Below, piece by piece: positions 48,427-60,888 of a DNA stretch of 64,000 nt. This DNA is from Lichina pygmaea (taxonomy: Eukaryota > Ascomycota > Lichinomycetes > Lichinales > Lichinaceae), in assembly GCA_963422465.1 (NCBI GenBank), contig OY730174.1, positions 1,922,001-1,986,000 of the forward strand, given 5' to 3'. Position 1 is the first letter of the stretch. Each line of letters opens with the position of its first letter. The position numbers and the translations under genes were made by a program. The notes beneath the pieces are model-generated. The model saw nothing but the letters and a program-made list of their open reading frames with translations, had not been told where the DNA came from and searched no databases.

Positions 48427-50706
48427 CGTTCGGGTATCAGCGCGGCAAGAGGAAGGGTGAACGGGCTCGAAGTTCCGGTTGGCCTTCCATCCAAGTGGGA
48501 AGTGAGGTCCCTCCGCGGACAACAGCTACGGCGGCGTCAGCGGCTTTGCTCGTGGACGAGGAAGGGCATAGAGGGGGGTGAGGGCAAGCGTGGGAGGCGC
48601 GCACGGTCGTTGCGACGTCGACGGTGCACGTCCAAGGTCTCTATCGTCGGGCGCATGAACGGCCACGGTATAGGCCGCCGTCCTCCTCCGCCGTCGTCTT
48701 CGGTCGGGAGGGGCTGTGGCGGCGCTGTCGTGCAGGTCGACGATCGCCGCGGAGCGCACGGTCGGTAGATTGTGGGGCCGAGGAATTGCTGCCGGACCGA
48801 ACGAGACCGTACCGTCCGGGCCCGGCCAAGGAGCGGAGAGCGAGAGACAGGCGTCAGAAGCATCATGAGGTAATTCCTACGGCAATGCCATATGTCGGAA
48901 TGCCCATCGGCAACGCCTTTGCCATTCGCGTTTACCGTCTTGGGTCGTGCAGAGCCAGGGCCTCACCGGTACGGATCGGTAACACCGGGCGCCATACGTG
49001 ACGTACCTTGCGATCCACGGAGCCTTCGGAAAGCGTTCCCGCCCTCGAACGGTGGCCCTCATGAGTTATGACACCTGGGCCCGATGCAGGGGAAGCTGCG
49101 AGGCCGTCGCTAAAACCGCGAGACTACAATTCTCATCACTCTTGACCGTCGCAAACCTAGCCTCTGAACGTCGATGCAGGTTGAGTGCTTCTTAAGACTT
49201 TAGCATCGACCCCTGACTTTTCATATGTTGTGAGCGAGCGTCATCAGTCGCTGACATCCTTCTGTACCTGTACGTACCGGTGCAGGTTCAAGCTATAGCA
49301 GCACCGTAGATCGATAGTACTGTACATACGTGCTCGTACCGGTACTCTACTTGGGTTTCATGACTAATGCCGGTACAAGTTGCCCTCGTCTCACCTCGCT
49401 GTCAGATCTTTTGCAACCGAAGCTTGAGACGTCAAAGTCATAGGACTGTTCACGAGGCGGATAACACTACCGTGATGCTGCAGATCTCCTGAGTCATCCA
49501 AGCTTTCATAATTACGTATGTACTGTACCGAGTCTTCCCCGTCTTCCCCGGCACCGTGTGGCAGCATTATTTCTGTTGTACTACGCTAACGTTATTTTCA
49601 TCACCCACCTCGTCGCAAACGTGCTGAAGCCGCATCGGGTGTCTTTGAAGTTGCAGCAACACTAGCCCGAACTGCAACTCAAGAAATAACATGCAGATGC
49701 TACATGGCAGAGATGACAGCTGGCAGTCAGGCACGTCATGATGGTTTTGCGGGTATGGTAAGTGTAGCACGATATTTGTTGACACTTGTTCGTGGTCACG
49801 TGACACTTGTTCGTGGTCACATGACACTATTAGGGCTTAGGGCTAGGGTTTGATCCAGGCGAGAGCTGTCAGACGCTCCTACTTTCCTTAGTTCAAGCTA
49901 ATCAGTACATACGTACATACTGTACGTTCCGCACATGCGTACGTAGGGATTGACGGCAGCTGTTTGTACCTTATACGTACGTACGTATGAGTACGTATGT
50001 ACGCACTGCACGCTGATGTCAGACATACCACGGTCACGTGAGCAATGAGGTGATCATGTGCTTAGTCAGAGTACAGTCCGTTGGGGGGCCAGCAAGGCCC
50101 TCCTCATTTGGTATGAGGGTGGGGCAGATAGAGAAGTTGCTCACGAATCAGAGAGCTCCGATAAGAGCTCCGAGCCCAATTTCGCTGAGGATTACGGTAC
50201 GGTAAGCGGCGACCCCCGCGGGCGCAGACGAGAAAGTAGCAACGACTTGCCGTACGAGAGATCGCCAAGGCGACGGCAAGCAGAACGGCCGCTCACGAGG
50301 ACGAGGTCTCTGGGACCTGTCGACCCCCAACCTCCGCCCAGATCGTCCTTGAGGCCGGCCGAGTCAGGCCAGACGGGCCGTCATGAGGCGGTTAAGTACG
50401 GAGAGGAAGCTGCTCGGGCCCGTCTGCCGTTTCCGCCATCGTCTCCCTCCGCCAAGATCACTCTCATCCTCATCGTTCTTGACGCCATCGTTGCCATCGC
50501 CATCACCATCGCCGTTGAACGCCTTCGGTCCGATTCTGGTAGCTGACAACTAAAGATTCGGCGAGCTCTGCGTCGGTCCAAGGTATGGCTACCCAGCCCC
50601 GTCGACGTATGGCGGGCGACGCAGTCGTTTCTGTGCTGACAGAATCACCAGAGTCGATCGGAAGAGTCGTCACCGGCATCGCCGGCATCGTCCAGCAGCA
50701 CCCAAG
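48427..50706. promoter_or_regulatory. Divergent upstream region, regulator / GDH
   Basis: 2.3 kb between two divergent start codons. I see no convincing gene. A 162-codon frame at 50058-50546 ends in a hydrophobic stretch derived from a CCATCG repeat and is probably 5' leader. The stretch holds CACGTG at 49797-49802 and 50037-50042, a 21-bp tandem repeat, a telomere-like TTAGGGCTTAGGGCTAGGG segment and GTAC-rich palindromes at 49.26-49.38 and 49.9-50.0 kb. Confidence 0.5.
49781..49822 (+). repeat. 21-bp direct repeat, 2 copies
   Basis: GACACTTGTTCGTGGTCACG + T repeated head to tail with one difference, with the start of a third unit (GACACTA). A CACGTG box is made at the junction. Confidence 0.85.
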
Positions 50707-52398
<1,692 letters not shown>

Positions 52399-52422
<24 letters not shown>

Positions 52423-52557
52423 TCGAACCAAGCAGAGCCGGATCTTCTTCCTTGAACCAGGGCGATCGGTGGTGATCGAACCAAGCAGAGCCGGATATTC
52501 TTTCTTGGACCAGGGCGATTAGTGGTGATCGACGCAAGCAGAGCTGGGTATTCTTCC
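52399..52557 (+). repeat. 53-bp tandem repeat, 3 copies, spanning the GDH stop codon
   Basis: Units begin at 52399, 52452 and 52505, exactly 53 bp apart, each starting TTGAACCAGGGCGATTGGTG or a close variant. Unit 1 encodes the last residues of GDH and its TGA; units 2 and 3 repeat this in the 3' flank with increasing divergence. Confidence 0.92.
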
Positions 52558-53632
52558 TTCGGGTGCTTGATGTTGGACCGACCTCGCACTCATGCGCGAG
52601 TGTCAGGGCCTGGTTGCTCCTGTTGCTTTCGTCGTCTGGGCGTGGGGGGACTCCGTGATCTGCGATCACGAAGCCTAGGGGACGATGGCTCTTTCGGTGG
52701 CGCAAGACGTCTGAAACAGCGCCTGCACCCTCTTTCTCTGCCACTTTCTTGAACCATGCGCTGTTCTTGTTGTTCCATTACATACCTATGTTGACCATAG
52801 CGTACCGTACATGTTCAACAATGCACAAGATTCCGTGGTCGATGGAAGCGGCTCGAACTCCTCAGACATGTCTCAGCCATGTACCACATCTCCATTGCTC
52901 AAGAACGACGATGCAGCTCGGATTCTTGCAGCAGCGCCCATGCCAGGAGGAAGACGAAAGCTTGGGCATGGCCGTGCTACTCTCGCTGTAGCGTTATCGT
53001 CACTACAACAAGTCTCATACGTAGCAGCCACTGCTCTCAGGGCGATGACACTGGATGCCAGAGACAGCAGCAACGTTTTTCCGTCCTTCTGCTTTTATCC
53101 GGTGTCTTTGTTGTCGACGGCCGTGCACTGGCTGTGCACCAACGTTTATTGTTTTGGCCTTGCTCCTGTTTCCCAAAGAAAGAAGCTACAGGCGTCCTCG
53201 CTGTTCGAGCGTCAAGCAAGAGCTGATTCCATGCAGCGAACAGGACAGTGGTTCAACACAGCGAACAAGACAGCGTACGGGATTCTTTCCCCACCGCCAC
53301 TTTCTCGCCTGGATGGCACACGCACCTGAATGTTACATGCACCTGGGTGTGGGATGCAGGCTCGAGCGCTGACCTGCAGCATCTCGCCCAGGTGGGAATG
53401 TCTCCGCTGCTTCGAGATGCCACGATTCCACAGTCCCAGAGTCTCCACGATCCCACGATGCGAGCATCGTTCAGGCCCAGTGGCAACGGGCTGCCGGCAG
53501 CAAGAGGGCTCTATTAAAGCAGGGCCGGATGGCCCTTCGTGGAGATGCTCATTCAAACCTACCAAAGCCAAGTCAAGCCAAGCCACGCTTCGAAGACCAA
53601 GCAACATACGATCCAATACGAACCGCTCCGAG
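52423..53632. other. Intergenic
   Basis: Apart from the last two units of the 53-bp repeat I see nothing I can name. An ATG-started 172-codon frame at 52811-53329 has no recognisable domain and I do not call it. Confidence 0.5.
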
Positions 53633-54680
53633 ATGCCTGCTTCCGGACCGCCCTCCGGCCGCGACAATCGCATCAGCGATAGAGATGCCCAGCCGGGCCA
53701 CATCTTCTTCCTGCCTCGCGTCGATCAGATCGAGCGCGGCTCGTTCGCGCTGTCGCCGAGTAACCACTGGCGCGTCCATCATGGCTGCTTCAACAATCGG
53801 GTCGTCATCATCGATCGAGAGAATGATCAGGTCGTGCTTCATGTTGTTCGTGAAACCCCCCGGAAGGACTGGCGATTTGGTTCCAATTCCGCCGGAGGCG
53901 GGATCCTCCCTGAAGAAAAGAAACTGACCGACCTTGGGGTGTTTTTCTTAGCTGACGACATTCGGCGGCCGTCCGAGGCTTTCGGAGCACGAGATGCAGC
54001 AGTGTCTGCCCGTCTACCCGAGCCCACCGTTCCTGCCTCATGGCATCCAGCTCGGATTCCAGCATGGTCCTCCACGGCAGCCGAGGTCGTACGTGCTGTA
54101 CACACAGTTTTACGTCGTCGAATGGACCTGTCTGTACCGACTCCGCAACGTCGGGCCACGACGCCGCGGCTACCTCGCGCTCCAAGAGAGGTCGCAGCGC
54201 GACCTGATGCGCTTCAACGGCTACAGCCACTCGGCCATCGCTCTCGGCTTCCATCCGCAGCCGGGCAACTCTCGACCGTTGAGCTTGGTCGACGCGGACG
54301 GTCCCGACAGTCCCGACAGTCCCAGCTCGGGCGGGCCCAGCTCGTCGAGTCTCTCGAGCCAGCCGCCGCCGCCATCACCGCCGCCGACGATACCGGTCGT
54401 CCGATCCCACGCGCCAGACCAGCACCAGCACCAGCACCACCAACACCGCACCCTCCAAGTCGTGTACGACCAGCCGCGCACTCTCGGCGGACCCAGCAAC
54501 CCTGACCACGACAGCCCGAGCTCCTCAGGCCCGCGTCGTGCCCCACTGGCGTACCGTCCGCACGGGCTTTTCGGCGGCGCCAACGTCGACTTCAACGTCA
54601 TGCGATGGGTCGCCACGCTTCCCCCTTCCGGGCCCATCCGTAGCCCGCACGTCACCGGCGCCACTGAGTCTCCGACAACC

Positions 54681-54727
<47 letters not shown>

Positions 54728-54758
54728 ACTCGGATCAGACCTGGCCAGGCTGGGTTGA
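53633..54758 (+). CDS. Uncharacterised fungal protein with poly-Asp tail
   Basis: Two exons (53633-53845, 53952-54758) around a 106-nt intron give 339 residues. The N-terminal half reads like the conserved part of a filamentous-fungal family of unknown function: PGHIFFLPRVDQIERGSFAL, HWRVHHGCFNNRVVIIDREN, then across the junction TTFGGRPRLSEHE, FLPHGIQLGF and RSYVLYTQFYVVEWTCLYRL. The second half is Ser/Pro/His-rich and probably disordered, ending in about 14 consecutive Asp and a short tail. No signal peptide, membrane span or catalytic motif is visible. It starts at the only suitable ATG ahead of the conserved block. Confidence 0.75.
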
Positions 54759-56816
54759 TGAATTCCCGGGGCGATGGGGAGGGTGATGAGCGGGCTCGTG
54801 AACGAAAGGGAGGGATGAGGAGGGAAGATGGGGTGGCTACAACGGCCCAGCTACGTGGTTGATCTTGTTGGGAAAAGATTGAAGGAATGACCGTGTTGGG
54901 AGTAGCAGTCCTTGGGCAGAGATTATAGAATGCGTTGCTTTTCAACCTTGTCTGTCTGTTTGTCTGTTTGCATATTGGTTTGGCTGATTACGGGTCTTGG
55001 TTTCGAGTCCTCTTTGTTCTACGATACTCGTATGTGGTACCGTAGAGGTATCTAACCAGCCACACCAGTCACATCAGTACCCACACCAGCGGCGGAGGTA
55101 CGTAACGTACATACGTACTACTTAGCAAACTGCTCAGCTTGAATCTGGAATAGGTACGGTACTGTCGGAGGCTCTGTTAAAGCCTGATACAATTCAAATC
55201 AAAAGGTCTGTGATTCCAAGCTCATGACTGTTGAGCGGCCAGGCGACTGGTCAGCGTACGGCGTCAGCGTCGTACGGAAGAGGCTCCCAGCGCGTAAGAC
55301 CGTCTTGATTCTCTGTGGCACCACACTGCACATTAAATTTTTTTTTGGAGGAAGTGAAGACGTCAGGAGGGTAAAGTTGAAGACTGGAAAAAAACTTGAG
55401 AGGAAAAAAGTCAGTGCTATACCGGTACCGGTACTCGTACTCGTACGTACTGCAAGTTTTTTTGGAGGAGGAGGGATCTGCAAGTTGATCTAGTCTCTTG
55501 GAGTTACGAGTACTCTGTAGATCTCTCTGGCTGGACTGATACTGGGACGTGTGTACGGAAGTATAGCAGTCACTCTCACATTCTCTCACTTGATGTTTGT
55601 GTGGAGGTGTACTGTAGGAGCGGGAGGTACGTAGTACATACCCTATGTACAGTACTACAGTACATACTTCCGTACGTACGGAAGTACTACATGCAGTATT
55701 CCATAAAGTATTACTCAGTACTCCGTACATGGACAATTACTGCCGTACCCCCCAGTATGCAGATTCCTTACTTCGGTGCCCCCCTCTTACTTCAATGCCC
55801 CCCTCGCTTAGCAAGGTACTTATAAGTTTGTGGCAGTCCCTCGTAATGTTAAGTACTCCTGAACTTTTGAGGCATCAGCCACCTGACCGAGCAACCTTAC
55901 ACCACTGACAAGTCCCCACACCCCCAAAAATACCATTTATGACTTCAAAGATGAGTTCTGACTTTCTGAGCGTAGAGCTAAGCATTAGATGCGACCGAGA
56001 AAAAAATTCGACTGAATATTAGGTGGTGTGTGATATCTTGAAGACTTATGACAGCCATGGGCTGTGTGGCTTGAAGAGATACCTAGCTTTATATGGAGGG
56101 GCTCGCGAAAATACATGTACCGACTTATGCGACGGGGCATCGAAGTTATAGGGGGGCACTGGAGTAAGAAATCTGCATAGTGGGGGGTACGGTACGGCAG
56201 TAATTGTCCGACATACGTACGGAAGTACCGTACGGTACGTTACGTACGGAGTACAGAGAACAGTGATCAGTAGCAACGAGTAGCTTTGTGCCAGCCTGGA
56301 AGCTACTCTTCAACATACGAGTACAAGTAGATGTCGAAACACAATCGAGCTGGACTACGTAATACTGGTCTTTGTAATTAGCATCTCAGTGGTCGAGAAC
56401 GATTTGGTATGGTGTCTGTGGGTGGATGACGACGCCCTGCTAGGGATACACGTGATAATCCACGTGACTTGTTACTCGTCGCCGGTTTTTAGAGCCCACC
56501 CCACTGGTCGCTGACTCAGCCAAGCTCGGCTGACTCAGCGTTGGTCCATCCTACCCCATCATGAACCAACGCGGCACCTACTGGACGTACGCATCACCAA
56601 CCTAGGAAGGCGTGCCTGCTCGGCGATGGCAGGACCTAGAGGAGCAAGAGCTCCACGGTACGTGGGAAGGAGGAAGGAGAGCACCTGGAAACAACCAAGC
56701 AGTAGTCAGGACCCTTCTCTCGAAGGTCAGACAATCGAACACGCACACAATTCTCTGCCGTCTCTCCGGTCGGACCGTAGAGGATCCCCGATGAGAATCA
56801 CGACAGCAGCAGCAAC
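54759..56816. other. Intergenic with inverted-repeat (MITE-like) pair
   Basis: 2.06 kb without a recognised gene, AT-richer than the flanks. It contains a pair of inverted repeats at 55731-55822 and 56122-56209 and dense GTAC/TACGTA palindromes around 55.1, 55.43-55.45, 55.63-55.73 and 56.21-56.26 kb. Confidence 0.55.
55731..56209. mobile_element. MITE-like element with about 90-bp inverted arms
   Basis: The left arm starting GGACAATTACTGCCGTACC is matched in reverse orientation by the right arm ending GTAATTGTCC. Similarity continues inward through CCCCCCA-TATGCAGATT, CTTAC, GTGCCCCCCT, CTTC-ATGCC and CATAAG-like blocks, with small indels. The 300-bp core has no coding sequence. The structure resembles a non-autonomous DNA element, but I cannot fix its outermost ends or a target duplication because GTAC-rich sequence flanks both sides. 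Confidence 0.6.
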
Positions 56817-57873
56817 ATGTCTTTCCCCTACAGCAGGATCGCCGTTGTCGGGGTCGGGTCGGTCGGGTCGGCCATCTGCGCGGCCCTGTTCTTCCAGAAC
56901 GTCGCGGTCGAGATCGTTCTCGTCGACGTCGACGCGAAGCTGAGGCACGCACAGTGGCTGGACCTGTCCGACGCCGCCTTCCTCTCTCGGACGCAGGTCT
57001 CGGAGGGCTCGATGAAGGATGCGGGCCAATGCTCGGTCGTCGTCGTCACGGCAGGAGCCAAGCCGGGACCGGACGAGAAGAGGACGGCGCTCCTGCGACG
57101 TAACAAGGCCATCCTCAAGTCCGTCCTCGCGGAGATGGCGCCCTTTGCGGGCGGCACCATCCTCCTGCTCGTCGCCGATCCGATCGACGTCCTGACGGGC
57201 TACGCCCAGGAGATCTCGGGCTTGCCCAGGAACCGGGTGGTCGGGTCGGGCACGTTCTTGGGGACCGCTCGGCTTCGAAGGTTCCTGGCCGACAAGACGG
57301 AGGTGAAGTGCACAGTCTCGCGCTCGTGCTCGTTCCTTCATCGAGCAACGATGGCGTCGTCGACGACTCTACGTTGCTGACCGTCTCTGCAGCTGGCGCC
57401 ATCGTCCATGTACGCCTACGTCGTCGGCGAACACGGAGACCGTCAGATGGTGAGTGACAGGGAGCGCCTTTCGGCGTCTGGCCAGCCTGACCAGGACGCA
57501 GGTGGCCTGGTGCCCGGTCACGATCGCGGGCGAGCCGATGGCGTCCACGCTGCCGATGACCGACGCCGAACGCGAGGACGTGGAAGCTCGCTTGAGGGAC
57601 AGGGCACACGACATCATCGCGGTCAAGGGCGCGACGGCGTTTGGGATCGGGGCCATGGTGACATCTCTATGCGAGTCCTTCGTGTTCGGTCGGCGCGCCG
57701 TTCGGACCGTGAGCCACTGGCAAGACGAGTGGAACTGCTGCCTGAGCATGCCCGCCATCATCGGCAGGACCGGAGTCGAGGCCACCGTCGAGATGCGGCC
57801 GAGCGAGGCCGAAAGAGGACGGCTCGCACGTTCCGCCGACGTCATCCAGGCGCTCGTGCGGCAGACAGAATGA
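56817..57873 (+). CDS. LDH/MDH-superfamily protein, atypical active site
   Basis: Three exons (56817-57302, 57393-57449, 57502-57873) give 304 residues, with intron phases all zero. The dinucleotide-binding start RIAVVGVGSVGSAICAAL and VEIVLVDVDAK are typical of NAD-dependent L-lactate dehydrogenases. VVVVTAGAKPGPDEKRTALL, QEISGLPRNRVVGSGTFL, VVGEHGDRQM, AWCPVTIAGEP and KGATAFGIGAMVTSLCES follow the fungal LDH-like family. The catalytic His is present (His176 in GEHGD) and so is the Arg of TARLR (Arg152). The Asp that should pair with the His, in the LDxxR motif, is Gly149, and the Asn of the usual ANP motif is Asp121. These changes suggest altered or lost dehydrogenase activity. Reading frames are otherwise clean, so it is not an obvious pseudogene. 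Confidence 0.85.
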
Positions 57874-58054
57874 AACTGGCATCGTCCTGAGCGCACCTCG
57901 AACGAGCCGCGGCGAGAGCGTCATGCGCGGCCACGGGTCAACCTCGGTGCCTCTCCCGAGCGGGCTTCCGGTGACCAAGCTGGGTTCTTTCTGGTCCCCG
58001 TCCATCGTTGTCGCCATCGACGTACCGTACGCATCCGAGGTTCAAGCGCAGCAT

Positions 58055-58114
58055 GGCTCGACGAGAGCTGGCTCGACGAGAGCTGGCTCGACGAGAGCTG
58101 GCTCGACGAGAGCT
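58055..58114 (+). repeat. 15-bp tandem repeat, 4 copies
   Basis: Four perfect copies of GGCTCGACGAGAGCT, about 180 bp downstream of the LDH-like stop codon. Confidence 0.95.
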
Positions 58115-58709
58115 ACCTCGACCGGTTGGACGAACCGTCTGCAGTACGTCGCACTCGAGGCAAGATCAAGGGTACATACGTACGTATGTACCGTACGCTA
58201 GACGTCAGCAACGCCATCTTAGGAATCGATACAGAGACTTGTTCAGGGCACGGAAGGAAAAACTCGGGCCTTCGCTAGCGATGGAGGCCCTAGACCTCAG
58301 TGGCCGACAAGCAAAAGTCCGGAAGTCGAGCCCAAGCGCTCTGGCGGTACGGACACCTAGGTCTAGGGGCTTTCGGCCGGATCGAGATGCCTCGGCCGCC
58401 TGAGAACAGGCGTCACGGCCCTACGAGGTACGACCAGGTACGGGACGACCAGAGGCCGAGGCTGGTCCATGCCCGGCCCCTCCGTTCCGGGCCTTCCCCA
58501 AGGGCATTAGCGGACCGTTGACCGTTTCAGCAGCGGCATACGTAAGCGATTCCCGTGCGACGACGCATCGCTAAAAGCTCGTGCAGGAGGCTGGTCGCAT
58601 CCACACGTTACGTACTCGTACGCACATCTGTGCGAGTGTTTTCCGTCGGACGGAGGGAGAGGTCATCTCGCCCGACCGGGATGCCAGCCGGCACCGTACG
58701 GCGCTTGCA

Positions 58710-58741
<32 letters not shown>

Positions 58742-59188
58742 CCGTCCATCTCACCTGGTCGTCTCGTGGTCGTGGAGGGATCTAACGTACTTGCGTACGT
58801 ATTACAGTACATCCTTTCCGCCACCTTTCGTCGGGAGACGAGGCGGCACGGCTACCGTACGGTACAAGCCGGAAACGGTGCCGTAGCACGCTGGGACGGC
58901 CGTGGGCATTCGACCAAAGTCGCAGGGTTGAGCCATGTACGAACGTACGCATGTACAGTCCTCGTACACCGACGTCGACACCGCTACCACGCACGGGGGG
59001 TACGATGAGGTCGCCGTACGGGCCCGGCACGGCAGCGCCGCCGGCCAAGGTTAATCCGACCTCGTTCTGGTCCGCCTCTGTCCCACCTCGCTCGCGCATC
59101 TCTGCCACCGGTCCGCGGCTCGGGGTGTGCAGGGGACCAGCCCCTCCGTTCCATCGAGAGACAGACGTGGAAGCACGAGAGGAAGCAG

Positions 59189-59193
<5 letters not shown>

Positions 59194-59239
<46 letters not shown>
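59194..59239 (+). repeat. (CAG)15 microsatellite
   Basis: About fifteen CAG units in the intergenic stretch; no supported gene reads through it. Confidence 0.95.
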
Positions 59240-59243
<4 letters not shown>

Positions 59244-59734
59244 CAAGGCCAGGCCGGGACACCTACCTCCCTCCCGGATCGAAGCGCAGATGCATCGAGA
59301 GTGATCGGGTGCGAACAGGCCTGTCTTCGATACCGGTGCTGATGCTTGTGCCATCGTGGCCGCCGTCATCGCGGCCCTGGACGTCGAGACCGCGAAAGCC
59401 GTCGGCCCTTCCTCGGCGCACAAGAAGCACCAGACCGAGATCTGTGACAGGCTATCCCGGCCGAACTTGCCGACCAGGCGCAATCGACGACCGAGCGACC
59501 CTTGCCCTAGTTCCTTTGCCCACATCCACAGGATTCGGACCGACCATGTTGCTTTGGAAATTTCAGTGGCGCCGACGTCGTTAGTCGGGACCTGCGGTGT
59601 CAGCCCGTCCATCTGTCGACCCGCCCACGATCCATCTCCGGCCGCCCACTCGAGCCTCGCTCGTCGACTGTCCTCTGTTCCTCGGCATCCGCCACGTTTG
59701 GCCGCCGGGGCGATCGACCCCTGGTCGACTCCTC

Positions 59735-59749
59735 CTCCTCCCCCTCGTC

Positions 59750-59794
<45 letters not shown>

Positions 59795-59795
59795 T
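59735..59795 (+). repeat. (CCTCGT)n promoter-proximal tract
   Basis: Pyrimidine-rich CCTCGT hexamers that end about 50 bp before the ATG at 59844, so probably within the promoter or 5' UTR of that gene. Confidence 0.85.
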
Positions 59796-59843
59796 TCCCC
59801 CCTCCTCGCTCGTCCGGTCGCTCGATCGTTCGACCCTGACGCC

Positions 59844-60584
59844 ATGGCCTTTCCGGCTCCGCCCGCCGGCCCGCCCCAGTCGTTCTCGCAGGCCGCCTTT
59901 GCGAGCTTGAGCTCGTCCAGCGGAGCCAGCAACTCGAACGGGCCCGCCGAGGCGGCCCCGTTCGACGTCTTCGAGTGGTACCCCAGCTACCAGAACTGTC
60001 AGCGGTACTTCCTCGACACGGCTCAGCATCAGGAGACGGTCAAGGCCGTGGCCGCCTTCATGAACATACATCTCCCGTGCCAGAAGCATCCGAATCCCAC
60101 CGTGGGATTCGCGACCTCGCCCACGACCGCCGCCGCGAGGCCGCCGCGGCCGGGCATGAGCTGGGCGCCGGGACAGTGGGGCGCCGGCACCGGCGCCGGC
60201 AACGGCACCGGCTCCTCGAACTGGGTCTCCTTGATCCCCTACCTGCGTCGCCTCGTCGTGACCGGCTCGGACCTGCCGACGATCCTTCACGGCTTCTTCG
60301 GCGACGACTGGGTCAAGGGCGTGGGTCTGCTCCACGAGCAGGAACGCCGGAACTATCTCTTCGCCGCGAAGAGCGAGGGCTGGGCCTCGGTCAAGAAGGG
60401 CTACGACATCTCCCCCGAAGAGACCGTCCCCTTCCTGCGTCCGCTCCGGCAGCCCCTGGACGCCGAGATCCTGATGGCGGAGAAGACGTGGGGCGAGTGG
60501 TTGGCGATGGAGGACTGGATGGTCGGCCCGCGCGCGCCCGAACACATGCAGGACGCGCCTGCCGCGCGTAGCCAGCACCGCTGA
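59844..60584 (+). CDS. Conserved fungal protein of unknown function
   Basis: A single exon of 246 codons. After an Ala/Ser-rich N-terminus the sequence reads FDVFEWYPSYQNCQRYFLDT, AVAAFMNIHLPCQK, WVSLIPYLRRLVVTGSDLPT, ILHGFFGDDWVKGVGLLHEQ, ERRNYLFAAKSEGWASVKKG and PFLRPLRQPLDAEI. It ends in WGEWLAMEDWMVGPRAP. I remember close relatives across filamentous ascomycetes, sometimes labelled as an apoptosis-inhibitor-like protein, but I know of no experimental basis for that name and do not use it. It has no signal peptide or membrane span. The start is the first ATG after a CCTCGT-rich leader. Confidence 0.8.
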   Translation: MAFPAPPAGPPQSFSQAAFASLSSSSGASNSNGPAEAAPFDVFEWYPSYQNCQRYFLDTAQHQETVKAVAAFMNIHLPCQKHPNPTVGFATSPTTAAARPPRPGMSWAPGQWGAGTGAGNGTGSSNWVSLIPYLRRLVVTGSDLPTILHGFFGDDWVKGVGLLHEQERRNYLFAAKSEGWASVKKGYDISPEETVPFLRPLRQPLDAEILMAEKTWGEWLAMEDWMVGPRAPEHMQDAPAARSQHR

Positions 60585-60856
60585 GCCCGTCGACACGTGA
60601 CCTCTAACGCCGTGCTCACGTCGAGGCTCACGGTACAAAGTGAGGTGGGCCGAGGGCAGAGGTGCAGGACCAAAGCTGACTTGGCACCAGTGCTACGATA
60701 CCTTGCGCACCGTACAACACCTCTCTCGTCGGGTCTCGGCCGTTGCTGGTGCTCCCTAGGTCTGTGGCGAGGCTGGCACGGCTGGTCACACGCCTACTAT
60801 CATTGTCGAAAGCTCGACGACGAATTCGAATACCAAGATCATGATGATAAGAAGGG

Positions 60857-60888
<32 letters not shown>

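Larger units (their letters stand above)
57874..59843. other. Intergenic, repeat-rich
   Basis: No gene I can support in about 2 kb. It holds a 15-bp tandem repeat (58055-58114), GTAC-rich patches at 58.17-58.20 and 58.79-58.95 kb, (GTC)n at 58710-58741, (CAG)15 at 59194-59239 and (CCTCGT)n at 59735-59795, the last inside the probable promoter of the next gene. A long antisense frame across this region looks spurious. Confidence 0.5.

Noticed and set aside
50058-50546. 162-codon frame with a hydrophobic C-terminus upstream of GDH1
   Set aside because: The hydrophobic stretch comes from a CCATCG-type repeat, there is no family resemblance, and the position fits a 5' leader.
52811-53329. 172-codon ATG-started frame downstream of GDH1
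   Set aside because: No domain, and composition similar to neighbouring non-coding frames; kept as unresolved rather than called.
57240-57302. Possibility that the LDH-like gene is a simple pseudogene
   Set aside because: All three exons are open, introns have good GT-AG ends and in-phase junctions, and the His and Arg active-site residues are kept.
58782-60638. 618-codon open frame on the minus strand
   Set aside because: It overlaps the conserved 59844-60584 gene in antisense, runs through CAG and CCTCGT repeats, and has no recognisable domain.
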